A stretch of 64,000 nucleotides of DNA. Origin: Bacteroidetes bacterium GWF2_38_335. Its GTDB lineage: Bacteria > Bacteroidota > Bacteroidia > Bacteroidales > GWF2-38-335. A program made the translations under genes and the position numbers. The DNA is taken from the NCBI GenBank assembly GCA_001769535.1, contig MEOH01000026.1, forward strand, positions 248,001-312,000. The letters run 5' to 3'. Positions 43,179-52,165 of the stretch are shown here, piece after piece (the first letter of the stretch is position 1; the number at the start of each line of letters is the position of its first letter). The notes under the pieces are model-generated. The model was not told the DNA's origin. It worked only from the letters and a program-made list of their open reading frames with translations, and ran no database searches.

Positions 43179-43596
43179 CCGGGATTGTTAAGTGCGTTTA
43201 AAGTTTCAGCAGATATTAACCGGCAGTAAGTAGCCACAGGAATAATATCCATTTTTTGAAGCTTTATAAACAAATATACGGTACAGGAAAATTACTTGTT
43301 TATTTCCGTATGAAAAATGTACGGTTTTGATACAGTATTTAAACTTCGGTTATTTTATATTGATAAACAAATTTAGATTTCGGGTTTTTTTCCAAAATTA
43401 CACAATTACTTGTTCGATTGTTTCATTTTCATGCCACCCAATAATCGGACAATCGAACTATCAATTTTAATACCTGTTTGCCTATAAGAATAGCAGCAAA
43501 TCAACTAAAATAGTTGATTGATAAATATTAATTATCTTTTATTGTATTAAAAAATGGTGCTGAGTTATATTTTTTACTGCCTTGGAAAAAGCAAAC
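43179..43596. other. AT-rich spacer with one 10-bp inverted repeat
   Basis: Contains GTTCGATTGT (43412-43421) and its perfect complement (43449-43458) around 27 bases, downstream of the CHAT gene and upstream of the DUF5916 gene. No gene seen. Confidence 0.6.
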
Positions 43597-45759
43597 TCAT
43601 TCAATCAACACAAAAGCTCCCCAAAAGTATGGGTCATATTTTTGTCCCATTGCTTTCTGAGTTTCGGTAAAAGCAGCACGAATATCCTTAGTTTTTAAAA
43701 CCCTGTCATAAAAATCAGTCATAAATTCCTCCGTTTCCTTATCGGGAACCTGCCACAGACTCATAATGATAAACCTCACTCCTGCCATTTTAAAAGCCCG
43801 TTGCAATCCAAATACTCCTTCGCTGCCCTGAATATCTCCCAAACCAGTCTCACAGGCTGATAATGCAACCAATGCAGTGTTACTCATATTCAGTTGTGAT
43901 ACTTCAAAGGCAGTCATAATTCCTTCATCTGCAGTGTCATTAACCATTGAAGCATTGATATTGTTTGCTCCGGCAAAAATCAACCCGGACCGTTTCATTG
44001 GATCGGCATTGTTAATGAAAAAAGACGCAGCTGAAATATCTGATCCTCTGAATTTTATATCACCATACTCCACCAGTTGTTCTTGTGATGACCCATCGCC
44101 GTTTGCCATTTCTTCCTGCATCAATTTAATGGCAGGATCGGGAAAGAAAAAGCCATGAGTGGCCAGATGCAGAATTGATGGACCGCCTCCCTTTTGTGCA
44201 AATATATTTTTAAAAGCTTTTTCTGTGGCTACATCACCCGAAAAGCCCTTTGCCTTAATACTGCTTTTCTTAAATTGGTTAAGAATTATATTCATTTCAG
44301 ATAAGGTACCCGGAAGATAATTCCATCCCCCTTCCCCAGAGGCCTCAATATTTTCAGGGAAATTGAAATTTATTCCTCCAAAAACGGCAGCAGTTAATTT
44401 TTTCCCGGGTTCAAAGGGTAAACTATTAATAAGCTTTCCGGTAGTGCTCATTTGAATTAATTTATACCGATCACATAATAGTCCGTTTCCTTTACCTATA
44501 GAAGCAAATGATATGTTGTTTAAAATTCCGGATGGCGTGAAATAAATTGTCTGAATATTTGAAAGATAAGATTCAAAAGGCAGCCATATTATATTGTACA
44601 GCAACTCATTGACATTGTTTTTAGAGCCATAAATCCGTTGGATTTGATTTATATTGTTTTCATTTTTACCAATTATTTCATTTAAATCCTGTTCCATGAA
44701 AAGCTTAATGGTAATTGGCTCCTTGCAATCCGGGGTAATCAGGAAGGCTACATAATAAATCTGATTTTTATTGTCGTTTAAAAAATAATGGGAAAATTCA
44801 ATGGCGGCCTCTCCTTTTTTCAATTGTTTCTGTACATCTTTCCATGTAACATTAAAAATGCTTTGGATATCAGCATATTGGATGCACAAATTTGCCAGTT
44901 TATGCTCAATTTCGGTGGACTGCATTTCGAGTGTTTTGGCTCCCTCGGTATTTCCTGTGCCTTGAGCTTCAGAGAAAAGTCTCCTGATTTGTTTTAATCT
45001 TTCGTATGTATTCAGCAAGACTGTATCGCTGCTGTTTCGGATCACATCAGCCATTGCTTTTGAACTTTTCAACATCAGTCCCTTAAAAATAAGCTCATTG
45101 TCATAACATAACTGAGAAAGACTGTCAATTTCGTTAGCATATTTGGAGTTAAATCCGTTCATCTGCATAAAAACACTTCTAAACAACTCCATGTGCTCTT
45201 CTTTTTCGCTTTCACCAAGGAAAGCAAAGCTGTTTCGGAATTCGTTGAGAAAAAGTTCCCTTGATTTGGTGTAAGCCCTGAAGGATTTTTCTTTGTTACC
45301 AGCCAAAAAACTTGTATGGGCAAGTTTAAAATATTCATAAGGCATGTCAGAAATATAATTAAGCCGGATAAATCCCTGAATAGACTCTTCATGGCAGGCA
45401 ATTGCTTTTTCATATTGACCCTGATAATAATAAATTATTCCCATGTTTGCCAGGCATGATAGAACCTGTACATCATTTTTATTTTTTCTCCCAATCTCTG
45501 CAGCACTTTCAAAATATTTTACCGCATCTTCAAATTTTTCCTGTCCTACACAACATGAACCAAGACCGATAAAGCAATTTGATTCAAGATCTGCATTGTT
45601 TAATTCACGGGCAAGATCAAGAGCAGGTAAATAATAATTTTGAGCTTCTTCAAATTTCCCATTAAAATAGCAAATCCTTCCCATGTTAGTCAGGTCGGCA
45701 CACAAATCATTTTTATTTCCGGCAAGTTTACTTATTCTGAGAGCTTCTTCATAATACAA
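43597..45759 (-). CDS. TPR-CHAT protein, main (catalytic) part downstream of an in-frame stop
   Basis: 720 codons counted from a TTG; reading through the upstream TAA joins it in the same frame to the exported 224-residue part. Residues ~1-165 are 40-residue TPR units (YYEEALRIS, NGKFEEAQNYY, QEKFEDAVKYF, QGQYEKAIA). A helical linker follows, then a CHAT (caspase HetF-associated) peptidase domain at ~390-720. His535 (HLATHGFFF) and Cys636 (ALSACETGLGDIQGSEG) form the expected dyad, with the conserved VRFIIMSLWQVPD and end YDPYFWGAFVLIE. The dyad is complete, so the catalytic half is not decayed. If translation restarts, the product would lack a signal peptide. Probably an extracytoplasmic protease in its full form. 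Confidence 0.88.
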   Translation of the reverse strand: MYYEEALRISKLAGNKNDLCADLTNMGRICYFNGKFEEAQNYYLPALDLARELNNADLESNCFIGLGSCCVGQEKFEDAVKYFESAAEIGRKNKNDVQVLSCLANMGIIYYYQGQYEKAIACHEESIQGFIRLNYISDMPYEYFKLAHTSFLAGNKEKSFRAYTKSRELFLNEFRNSFAFLGESEKEEHMELFRSVFMQMNGFNSKYANEIDSLSQLCYDNELIFKGLMLKSSKAMADVIRNSSDTVLLNTYERLKQIRRLFSEAQGTGNTEGAKTLEMQSTEIEHKLANLCIQYADIQSIFNVTWKDVQKQLKKGEAAIEFSHYFLNDNKNQIYYVAFLITPDCKEPITIKLFMEQDLNEIIGKNENNINQIQRIYGSKNNVNELLYNIIWLPFESYLSNIQTIYFTPSGILNNISFASIGKGNGLLCDRYKLIQMSTTGKLINSLPFEPGKKLTAAVFGGINFNFPENIEASGEGGWNYLPGTLSEMNIILNQFKKSSIKAKGFSGDVATEKAFKNIFAQKGGGPSILHLATHGFFFPDPAIKLMQEEMANGDGSSQEQLVEYGDIKFRGSDISAASFFINNADPMKRSGLIFAGANNINASMVNDTADEGIMTAFEVSQLNMSNTALVALSACETGLGDIQGSEGVFGLQRAFKMAGVRFIIMSLWQVPDKETEEFMTDFYDRVLKTKDIRAAFTETQKAMGQKYDPYFWGAFVLIE

Positions 45760-45780
45760 CTGTGCCTTTGCATTAGCTCT

Positions 45781-46455
45781 TTAAATTGAATACGCTTCGC
45801 CCAAAACAATGCACGTGCTTCTGATTTGCAGATTGTTTTTCTGTTCCTTTGAGATTTCCATTGATCTCTCATAATAAGTGATTGCCTCGGGATAATCACC
45901 TTTTATAATATATTTTTTACCTAAACTAATCAGGCTTTTAGATTCATTTTCCTTTAAATTAAATTGTTTTGAATAATCTGCAGCAATAATTAAATTTTCA
46001 ATGGCTTTATCAAGATTTCCCATTTCACCCCATGTATTGCCGATATTCAAGAGGTTGCGGGCAACAATTTCGTGGCTGTTAATAAATTGAGCCATTTTTC
46101 GGGAAAGCTCATAATACCTAAGTGCAGATGTGTAATTTTTTATATTTTTATTGTAGTTACCTAAAGTTTTCAGGGCATCCGATTTAATTCTGTATAGTGA
46201 TTTGTTTTTTAGAGAATCTTCAAGTATATAAACAGTGTCGGACAGGTTGGATAAGTAGAAAAGCATTAACTCGGTATCCCTTGTTTCATAGTATTTACTC
46301 AGTTCCAGGTGAATTTTATAGCTTATGGTATCCGATGATTTTCCGCTAATAGGAGGTGCTGCAGAAAGCAGGTTTTTCAAGGAATCGACATTATTCTGAG
46401 ACCTTGCAGAAAAAAGAATTACAAAAAACACACCTGAAAACAATAGAATTTTCAT
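45781..46455 (-). CDS. TPR-CHAT protein, N-terminal signal peptide and TPR part, ended by in-frame TAA
   Basis: 224 residues: a signal peptide (KILLFSGVFFVILFSARS), then TPR units with a strict 40-residue period (YYELSRKM, then NLIIAADY, then YYERSMEI). TAA at 45783-45781 (codon 225) stops it in mid-repeat. The next codons in the SAME frame (RANAKAQLYYEEALRIS) continue the repeat with the spacing kept at 40. So this is the N-terminus of one ~952-residue TPR-CHAT gene broken by a single nonsense codon, not a separate gene. Starts 70 bases after the TPR-SpoIIE gene. A sequencing error or strain mutation is equally possible. Confidence 0.85.
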   Translation of the reverse strand: MKILLFSGVFFVILFSARSQNNVDSLKNLLSAAPPISGKSSDTISYKIHLELSKYYETRDTELMLFYLSNLSDTVYILEDSLKNKSLYRIKSDALKTLGNYNKNIKNYTSALRYYELSRKMAQFINSHEIVARNLLNIGNTWGEMGNLDKAIENLIIAADYSKQFNLKENESKSLISLGKKYIIKGDYPEAITYYERSMEISKEQKNNLQIRSTCIVLGEAYSI

Positions 46456-46525
46456 GATATAAACAGGTTAATACCTTGCGAAAGTAGTGAAATAAACCGA
46501 CCTCAGAAAATATAAAAACAATAGC

Positions 46526-48550
46526 TTAAATCCTGATTCCCGCTACACAAACATCATCAACCTGAGTGATGTTGCCTTTCCATTCGCTAAATGTTTTTAA
46601 AATGATTTCCTTTTGTTTTTCCATTTCATGATCTTTAACCGAAATCAAAAGTTCCTTAAAACGTATTGATTTGAATTTTTTGCCGGAATCACCGCCAAAT
46701 TGGTCGGCAAAACCATCGGTAAACATATAAAGGATATCACCTGTTTCAAGTTTTAAATTGTTTGACAAGAATGGCACCCGGTTAGGATGCATGCCAACGG
46801 GCTGTTTGCTCGGACGAATCTCTTCTATTTCAGAACTTCCGTTTCTAATAATCCAGAGTGCATTGTTAGCGCCCGACCATTGAAGTGTTTTCAAATCGGG
46901 ATTAAAGACACACAGACTGGCATCCATACCATCTTTAACTTCATTTTCACCCTTTTTGAAGTTATCAACAACCATATCAGCAACATGATCAAGTACTTTT
47001 CCGGATTCAAAAATTTCCATTTCCTTAAAAGCCCTGTTAAGAAAGTCACAGCACATAACACTAACCATTGCTCCCGGCACACCATGTCCGGTGCAATCGC
47101 AAACTGCAAAACCAATTTTGTTTTCCACCTGGTTAAACCAATAAAAATCACCAGCAACAATATCCTTTGGAAGGTAAATTATAAATAAGTCAGGAATTTG
47201 CTTTTTGATATATGAAACAGGAGGTAAAATAGCTTCCTGAATATGTTTAGCGTACTGAATACTATCCGTAATATGCCTGTTTTTCTCCTCAATGATTTGA
47301 TTTTTAAGCTCTAAAGCTTCAGCTGTTTTCTTTTTCATTCGGTACCTTGACCAGATAAACAAAACCAGTGCAATAAACAAGAGTAATAAAGATATCCCGA
47401 TATAAATGAAATCCTGTTTTCTTCGTGCTTCAAATTCCTGTTCTTTTTCAAGAAGTGTTATTTTTTGTTTTTGCTTATCAGATTCATATCCGGCTTCAAG
47501 TTCAGCTATCTTTTTCAAAGCATTTTCATTGGATATCTCATCAACAACTTCTATATACCTGTTTTGAATAATAAAGGCACTGTCATAAAACCCTGAAGAA
47601 GCCAGAATCTTTGAATATTCAAGGGCTGCCATTCCAATTTCCTTTTTGGCACCGACTGTACTTGAAACAAGATAAGCCTTTCTAAAATAATACAGCGCCG
47701 AATCTTTTTGATTCATGCTTTTAAAATTCGATCCGATGTTGATCAGTGTCAAGGCCAATCCCTGCCTGTCGCCCAGTTCTTCTTTGATGAGCATAGATTC
47801 CCTGAATAATTTGACAGCTTCATTATTTTTTCCGGTATTCAAATATGCAATTCCAAGGTTATCAAGTGAAGAAGACATTACGTAGAGATCCTGATTTTTC
47901 CTGCCTGCTTCGAGAGACATGCTTGCGTATTTTATTGCTTCTTCGAAAGCTTCCATTTTAACAAAAAGCTCACCCATATAGGTATAGCTATCTCCTTTTG
48001 TTATTGCATCGCCACTTTCCAGGGCTTTTTTGAAATAATCAAGTGCTCTTGAATAGTTTCCCTGATACATTTGAATCAGACCCAAACCATTCAAACAATT
48101 TGATTTTCCGGTATTATCTTTAATTTTTTCATATAAGGACATGCCTTGAGCCAGATAATCAATAGCTGCACCGTATTTTCCCATTAAAATATATATATCA
48201 CCAATATAGAAAAACACATCGGCTTTCCCTTTTTTGTAATCAATCCGGGTAGCCTCAACAAGCGCGTTTTCAAGAAAAAAAAGTGCTTTTTCGTATTCAT
48301 CCATATAATATGATGATTTTCCGGCATCGTTCAGTGCATTTACATATTGTTCTGTCCCCCGCTCAGAAATATTTATTTCTTCAAGGGCAACCTTAAGTGC
48401 ATCTTCGGGATTGTTTAGCACAAGATCTTCGACCACCATGTGCAGCGAATCGGGCTTGCTTAACTTTTTATTCTGTGGTATTTCAGAATGAGCCTGACAA
48501 ACAAACAGAACTACACAAACAATGTTTATTAAAATCTGATTAACTTTCAT
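46526..48550 (-). CDS. TPR sensor - transmembrane - SpoIIE (PP2C-type) phosphatase
   Basis: 674 residues: signal peptide (KVNQILINIVCVVLFVCQA), about seven TPR units (~70-330), a coiled coil (~340-378), one TM helix (381-400, FIYIGISLLLLFIALVLFIW), a second coiled coil (~405-430), and a SpoIIE phosphatase domain (~435-674). Metal-binding acidic residues are present: Asp468 in VAGDFYWF, Asp485 in CDCTGHGVPGAM, Asp612 in MFTDGFADQFGG and Asp665/666 in QVDDVCVA. Topology places the TPRs in the periplasm and the phosphatase in the cytoplasm. Such enzymes usually dephosphorylate anti-sigma-factor antagonists; no STAS or anti-sigma gene is adjacent. Operon with the TPR-CHAT gene. Confidence 0.92.
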   Translation of the reverse strand: MKVNQILINIVCVVLFVCQAHSEIPQNKKLSKPDSLHMVVEDLVLNNPEDALKVALEEINISERGTEQYVNALNDAGKSSYYMDEYEKALFFLENALVEATRIDYKKGKADVFFYIGDIYILMGKYGAAIDYLAQGMSLYEKIKDNTGKSNCLNGLGLIQMYQGNYSRALDYFKKALESGDAITKGDSYTYMGELFVKMEAFEEAIKYASMSLEAGRKNQDLYVMSSSLDNLGIAYLNTGKNNEAVKLFRESMLIKEELGDRQGLALTLINIGSNFKSMNQKDSALYYFRKAYLVSSTVGAKKEIGMAALEYSKILASSGFYDSAFIIQNRYIEVVDEISNENALKKIAELEAGYESDKQKQKITLLEKEQEFEARRKQDFIYIGISLLLLFIALVLFIWSRYRMKKKTAEALELKNQIIEEKNRHITDSIQYAKHIQEAILPPVSYIKKQIPDLFIIYLPKDIVAGDFYWFNQVENKIGFAVCDCTGHGVPGAMVSVMCCDFLNRAFKEMEIFESGKVLDHVADMVVDNFKKGENEVKDGMDASLCVFNPDLKTLQWSGANNALWIIRNGSSEIEEIRPSKQPVGMHPNRVPFLSNNLKLETGDILYMFTDGFADQFGGDSGKKFKSIRFKELLISVKDHEMEKQKEIILKTFSEWKGNITQVDDVCVAGIRI

Positions 48551-48579
48551 TTTATAAATCTGATTTTCAGGTTATGGAA

Positions 48580-48587
48580 CAAAGATA
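48580..48587 (-). promoter_or_regulatory. Promoter -7 element (TATCTTTG) for the TPR-SpoIIE / TPR-CHAT operon
   Basis: TAnnTTTG in its preferred TAtcTTTG form on the minus strand, 29 bases before the ATG at 48550. No match was seen in the 70-base gap before the CHAT gene, supporting a single transcript. Confidence 0.55.
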
Positions 48588-48808
48588 GAAAAATAGTATT
48601 AAGATGAAAGTCGAATAGAAAAAAAACATGAATCGGAATTATACAATTCAAAAATAAACGATAATTATTTGAAGTAATTTTAAGGGATGTTAATTAAAAG
48701 TAGCTTATACTATCATTTTTACTGTTTAAAAAGATGTATTTTATTGTGAAGTATTTAGTATTTTTACGCCTTAATAAATTTTAGAAAAAATAAGTAAAAA
48801 AAATTGCA

Positions 48809-49798
48809 ATGTCAAAAATTGAAGTTTTGAATCTGATAGGAAATACACCAATGGTGCATTTAAAAACACTTGATCCCAAACCTGGTGTAGAGATACATGC
48901 AAAACTCGAGTTTATGAATCCGACGGGAAGTATAAAAGACCGGATTATTGCATATATGGTTCAGAAAGGTATTGAAGCAGGATATATCAAAAAAGACACA
49001 ACCCTTGTTGAGGGGAGTTCAGGTAACACAGGCGCATCTGTTGCCATGATTGCTTCGTGTATGGGACTAAAATCAATTCTATTTGTTCCTGATAAATGCA
49101 GTGATGAAAAAGTCGCAATAATAAGATCTTATGGCGCCGAAGTAGTCGTAAAACCAGCTTCTGCTCCTTCCACTTCTGATGAAGAATATGGAAATGCTGC
49201 CGCAAAAAAAGCAAGAGAAAATGCAAGCTTTTATCATATTAACCAATACAACAGTCAATTAAATCCCGAAGCCCATTACATGACAATTGGCAAAGAGATA
49301 TGGAATGACATGGATGGTAAAATCGATGTATTTGTAGCTACGGCATCTACAGGTGGAACTATATCCGGAATTGCAAGACGATTAAAAGAAAATAACCCGA
49401 AAATAAAAATTGTATTGGCTGATCCTGAAGGATCTGTTTACAAACCTTATTTTGACGGTAAAGAAGATTATCTGTCATACAAAAAGTCATTTAAAGTTGA
49501 GGGAGCCGGAAAGGGTGCCCTTGTTGAAGCTATGAATTTTGGCATCGTGGATGAAGCCATATCATTTAATGATGAGAATGCCATAGGCATGGTACTTCGG
49601 CTGGCCCGCCAGGAAGGCCTGATGGTTGGTGGTTCAAGCGGAGGTAATGTTTGGGCTGCTTTAGAAATTGCAAAGAGAATGGAAGGCCCTGCTAAAATAG
49701 TAACTGTAATGCCTGACAGCGGTTTTAAATATCTGAGCAAAATCTTTAATCCCACATGGCTAAAGGAAGTTGGTCTGGGACATCTTATTGCTGAATAA
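48809..49798 (+). CDS. Cysteine synthase / cystathionine beta-synthase-like PLP enzyme
   Basis: 329-residue fold-type II PLP enzyme. Seen: NLIGNTPMVHLK (9-19), the Schiff-base lysine in SIKDR (Lys43), phosphate/substrate loop EGSSGNTGAS (68-77), TASTGGTISGIARRLKE near 178-194 and GLMVGGSSGGNVWAA near 270-285. The C-terminus reads MPDSGFKYLSKIFN, which is closer to bacterial cystathionine beta-synthase/CysM-like members than to CysK. It probably forms cysteine from O-acetylserine or a related substrate, in the cytoplasm. Divergent from the TPR-SpoIIE operon and alone in its unit. Exact reaction not decidable. Confidence 0.9.
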   Translation: MSKIEVLNLIGNTPMVHLKTLDPKPGVEIHAKLEFMNPTGSIKDRIIAYMVQKGIEAGYIKKDTTLVEGSSGNTGASVAMIASCMGLKSILFVPDKCSDEKVAIIRSYGAEVVVKPASAPSTSDEEYGNAAAKKARENASFYHINQYNSQLNPEAHYMTIGKEIWNDMDGKIDVFVATASTGGTISGIARRLKENNPKIKIVLADPEGSVYKPYFDGKEDYLSYKKSFKVEGAGKGALVEAMNFGIVDEAISFNDENAIGMVLRLARQEGLMVGGSSGGNVWAALEIAKRMEGPAKIVTVMPDSGFKYLSKIFNPTWLKEVGLGHLIAE

Positions 49799-49925
49799 AA
49801 CAGTGTTTTGCTGATATTTGAGCAGACTCTCAAACAATCACACATGGAAGGGATGATCAAAAATAGACTGGCGGGTTGAAGCCGTCTGTATTACCTGATC
49901 CTTTTGTAGTAAACCACGAATTTTA

Positions 49926-50762
49926 TCAGTCTATTATAACCAATTTCTCGGTTGCAAATAAAATACCGTTTTGTGTAAGTTGAATGAAATACAATCCACC
50001 GGGTAATTTATCGCGTTGAATTGACACAGACTGTCCGGAAATATTACTGATTTGTTTAATCACCTGTCCTGATGAATTATAAAGCGTAACCTCGGCATTT
50101 TTCAATACCTGATTTGATTGCAGTATTGTTTCAACGGAAAAAGGATTAGGGTAAATTGTTATGGCCTGATTGTTATATATTTCTCCCATGCCATTTATAA
50201 ACATTATCTGAACATTATCAATAAAATTCCATCCTCTCCTTTCTCCTTTATTTCCAAATGTTATATACTGTCCGCTAAGCGGAGCAATAAAGTCAAAAGC
50301 AGTCTCGGTCCATCCGGTCTGGACAACAGGCTGCACCGAATAAATCTGTATTCCAAAACTTATTTCTTCATCAGAAACACCGATTAACAAACTGTCATAA
50401 ACAGTGAAATTTGTGTCCGCTTTTTGAGAAAAGGTAAGATGGTATCCGTTACCAGCAATCAGCGGCGAGCTTAGTTTTAAAGCAACCTGATCGGGAGATC
50501 CAATATTCGAAGCAAGAGAAATAAACCATTCACCTTTGGCCGGAATTGCATATCCGCAAGTACCTTTCTGTATATCGACTTCTTCGCCGGGACCAAATGC
50601 AAAGCAGTCACTCATCAATGAGTTAAATGTACTATTCGGATTATTCCATAAGCAATCTGTTGCCAGGTTGTCTTCAAAACTACCGTTTATAACAGTTTGC
50701 GAATATGCTTTTGTACTGATAATTACAGTTACAATCAATAATGCCAAAATACCTGTTTTCAT
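49926..50762 (-). CDS. Secreted T9SS cargo protein (jelly-roll domain)
   Basis: 278 residues: signal peptide (KTGILALLIVTVIISTKAYS), then a beta-rich domain opening TVINGSFEDNLATDCLWNN and containing YAIPAKGEWFISLAS and FIAPLSGQYITFGNKGERRGWNFIDNVQI, which resembles a galactose-binding/jelly-roll fold. The last ~75 residues are a type A T9SS sorting domain (ITIYPNPFSVETILQ ... GGLYFIQLTQNGILFATEKLVIID). Surface-exposed or released; ligand unknown. Its ATG is 26 bases after the preceding lipoprotein stop, so it is the last gene of a three-gene leftward cluster. Confidence 0.86.
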   Translation of the reverse strand: MKTGILALLIVTVIISTKAYSQTVINGSFEDNLATDCLWNNPNSTFNSLMSDCFAFGPGEEVDIQKGTCGYAIPAKGEWFISLASNIGSPDQVALKLSSPLIAGNGYHLTFSQKADTNFTVYDSLLIGVSDEEISFGIQIYSVQPVVQTGWTETAFDFIAPLSGQYITFGNKGERRGWNFIDNVQIMFINGMGEIYNNQAITIYPNPFSVETILQSNQVLKNAEVTLYNSSGQVIKQISNISGQSVSIQRDKLPGGLYFIQLTQNGILFATEKLVIID

Positions 50763-50788
50763 ACTTTTTATTATTAGAACGGTTGGTG

Positions 50789-51367
50789 TTATTTCAAGCG
50801 AAAGGTACTCATAATTTTCTCTCCGACAATAATATAGCTGTCAAACTTGTCAAGTTCACACATTAGTTGCAACCCGCATGCCGAATCACCTTTTAAGAAA
50901 ATATACTGAACAACTTTCAAACTATTTTTTTCTTCAATGCTTGTAAATGTCAGATTGTGACCCTGCATGCCATTTAAACTCAGTTTTTCATTTGCGATCA
51001 GCTCCCTGTTTTCGACTTTTTCAATTTCCTTAATGGATACCGCAATGTATTCATCGAATGATTTACCTTTTAAATCATCAAACATTAATAAAATATTTTC
51101 AGGATTTTTATCCCCCCTGTTTTCAAAAAGCACAAAAGAAGTTCCATCTTTTCCGGTTGTATCAATCTCCCAGTTCCCGGGATATTCAATCGAATAATCG
51201 TCAGTTTCAAAAATCAGCCACTTGCCAGAATCAGCTGAGCTTTTCATTTGGCCATTCAATGAATCCCTGCTATTGTCTGTATTTTTTTCTTTATCGGTGG
51301 CCGGCTGGTTACAGGCTATAAAACCAATAAACAATAAGCTTAAGTTTAAAAATTTTATTGTTTTCAT
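50789..51367 (-). CDS. Lipoprotein of unknown function (PsbP/DUF1795-like fold possible)
   Basis: 192 residues. Lipoprotein signal KTIKFLNLSLLFIGFIAC with a GFIAC lipobox, then a low-complexity polar linker (NQPATDKEKNTDNSRDSLN). The domain that follows (~50-192) reads DDYSIEYPGNWEIDT, then ISKEIEK-like helices and a C-terminal MSTFRLK. The YSIEYPGNWE phrase is typical of PsbP-like/DUF1795 proteins, but I cannot assign a function. Middle gene of a three-gene cluster (38 bases after the upstream lipoprotein, 26 before the T9SS gene). Probably anchored to an envelope membrane. Confidence 0.78.
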   Translation of the reverse strand: MKTIKFLNLSLLFIGFIACNQPATDKEKNTDNSRDSLNGQMKSSADSGKWLIFETDDYSIEYPGNWEIDTTGKDGTSFVLFENRGDKNPENILLMFDDLKGKSFDEYIAVSIKEIEKVENRELIANEKLSLNGMQGHNLTFTSIEEKNSLKVVQYIFLKGDSACGLQLMCELDKFDSYIIVGEKIMSTFRLK

Positions 51368-51405
51368 ATTAGGTTTGTAATTATCATTGAGCGGATATAA
51401 TTTTT

Positions 51406-51900
51406 TTATTTAGTCTGTTTGCTAAAATAATACAATGTATCAGATGGAAAATCAAATTCTTTTTGCTCCCCTGAGCCCCAACACCCGCTTCCATACTCTC
51501 TGTATTCCTGAGTTGTGTCGCAATAAACAAAAAGACATAGAGTTGAAGTAACCGGGGCATACAAGTCAACATAGTAATTATTGCAAGCATGTACCATTCC
51601 TGTGCATTCAAAGTTTCCGAATTGATCAAAATCAATACATATTTCAGTTGGAATCCCAAGTCCGTTATTTATATATGTCAATTTTTGACCTTTAACCTTT
51701 CCTTTTATATAAAAATTTACAAAAGCAAAGGTATCCACATCGGTATTAATATTCACGGTAGTAAACCACGAAACAGAATCAATAGTGAGATTTAAATCGT
51801 TTTGTGTACATTTAATCATTATTGGTTCTACCTTATCACAAGAAGCAAAGGCAAATACTAAAAGTAAAATAGCAGTATATATTTTCAATATTTTTTTCAC
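51406..51900 (-). CDS. Small lipoprotein of unknown function
   Basis: 164 residues. Signal peptide KKILKIYTAILLLVFAFASC with lipobox FASC. The mature part is beta-rich with several cysteines (IMIKCTQND, EICIDFDQFGNFECTGMVHACNNYYVDLYAPVTSTLCLFVYCD), which might form disulphides. No family recognised. It is the first gene of the three-gene cluster ending at 49926 and has a good -7 element 72 bases upstream. The function is not proposed. Confidence 0.72.
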   Translation of the reverse strand: MKKILKIYTAILLLVFAFASCDKVEPIMIKCTQNDLNLTIDSVSWFTTVNINTDVDTFAFVNFYIKGKVKGQKLTYINNGLGIPTEICIDFDQFGNFECTGMVHACNNYYVDLYAPVTSTLCLFVYCDTTQEYREYGSGCWGSGEQKEFDFPSDTLYYFSKQTK

Positions 51901-51972
51901 AGATAAAATTTAGGTGCTTTAACAATTTATAACTCTCTAATATTTTGCAACTTCAATTTGAATATTTCCTTT

Positions 51973-51980
51973 CAAAGATA
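51973..51980 (-). promoter_or_regulatory. Promoter -7 element (TATCTTTG) for the three-gene exported-protein cluster
   Basis: TAnnTTTG in its preferred form on the minus strand, 72 bases before the ATG at 51900. Confidence 0.5.
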
Positions 51981-52165
51981 AATGTTTTTCAGGTAGAAGT
52001 CAATAAATATTCCGGTGTATTTAAATTGCAAGTCACTTTTTATTAATTGACAGACAGTTGATTTTGTATCAAAATTCACCTATGCAAGGCATGAACTCTT
52101 CAAATATGCCGGCTGACTGTTAAATAAGTCATGGTTATACTGTGATGCTTTTTATATTCTTATGA

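Noticed and set aside
45760-45783. Frameshift in the TPR-CHAT gene
   Set aside because: Reading the bases shows that both halves are in the same frame; the break is a single stop codon, not an insertion or deletion.
43597-48550. Type III-E CRISPR (Craspase) TPR-CHAT system
   Set aside because: TPR-CHAT is present, but there is no cas gene or CRISPR array in the window and the protein has a signal peptide.
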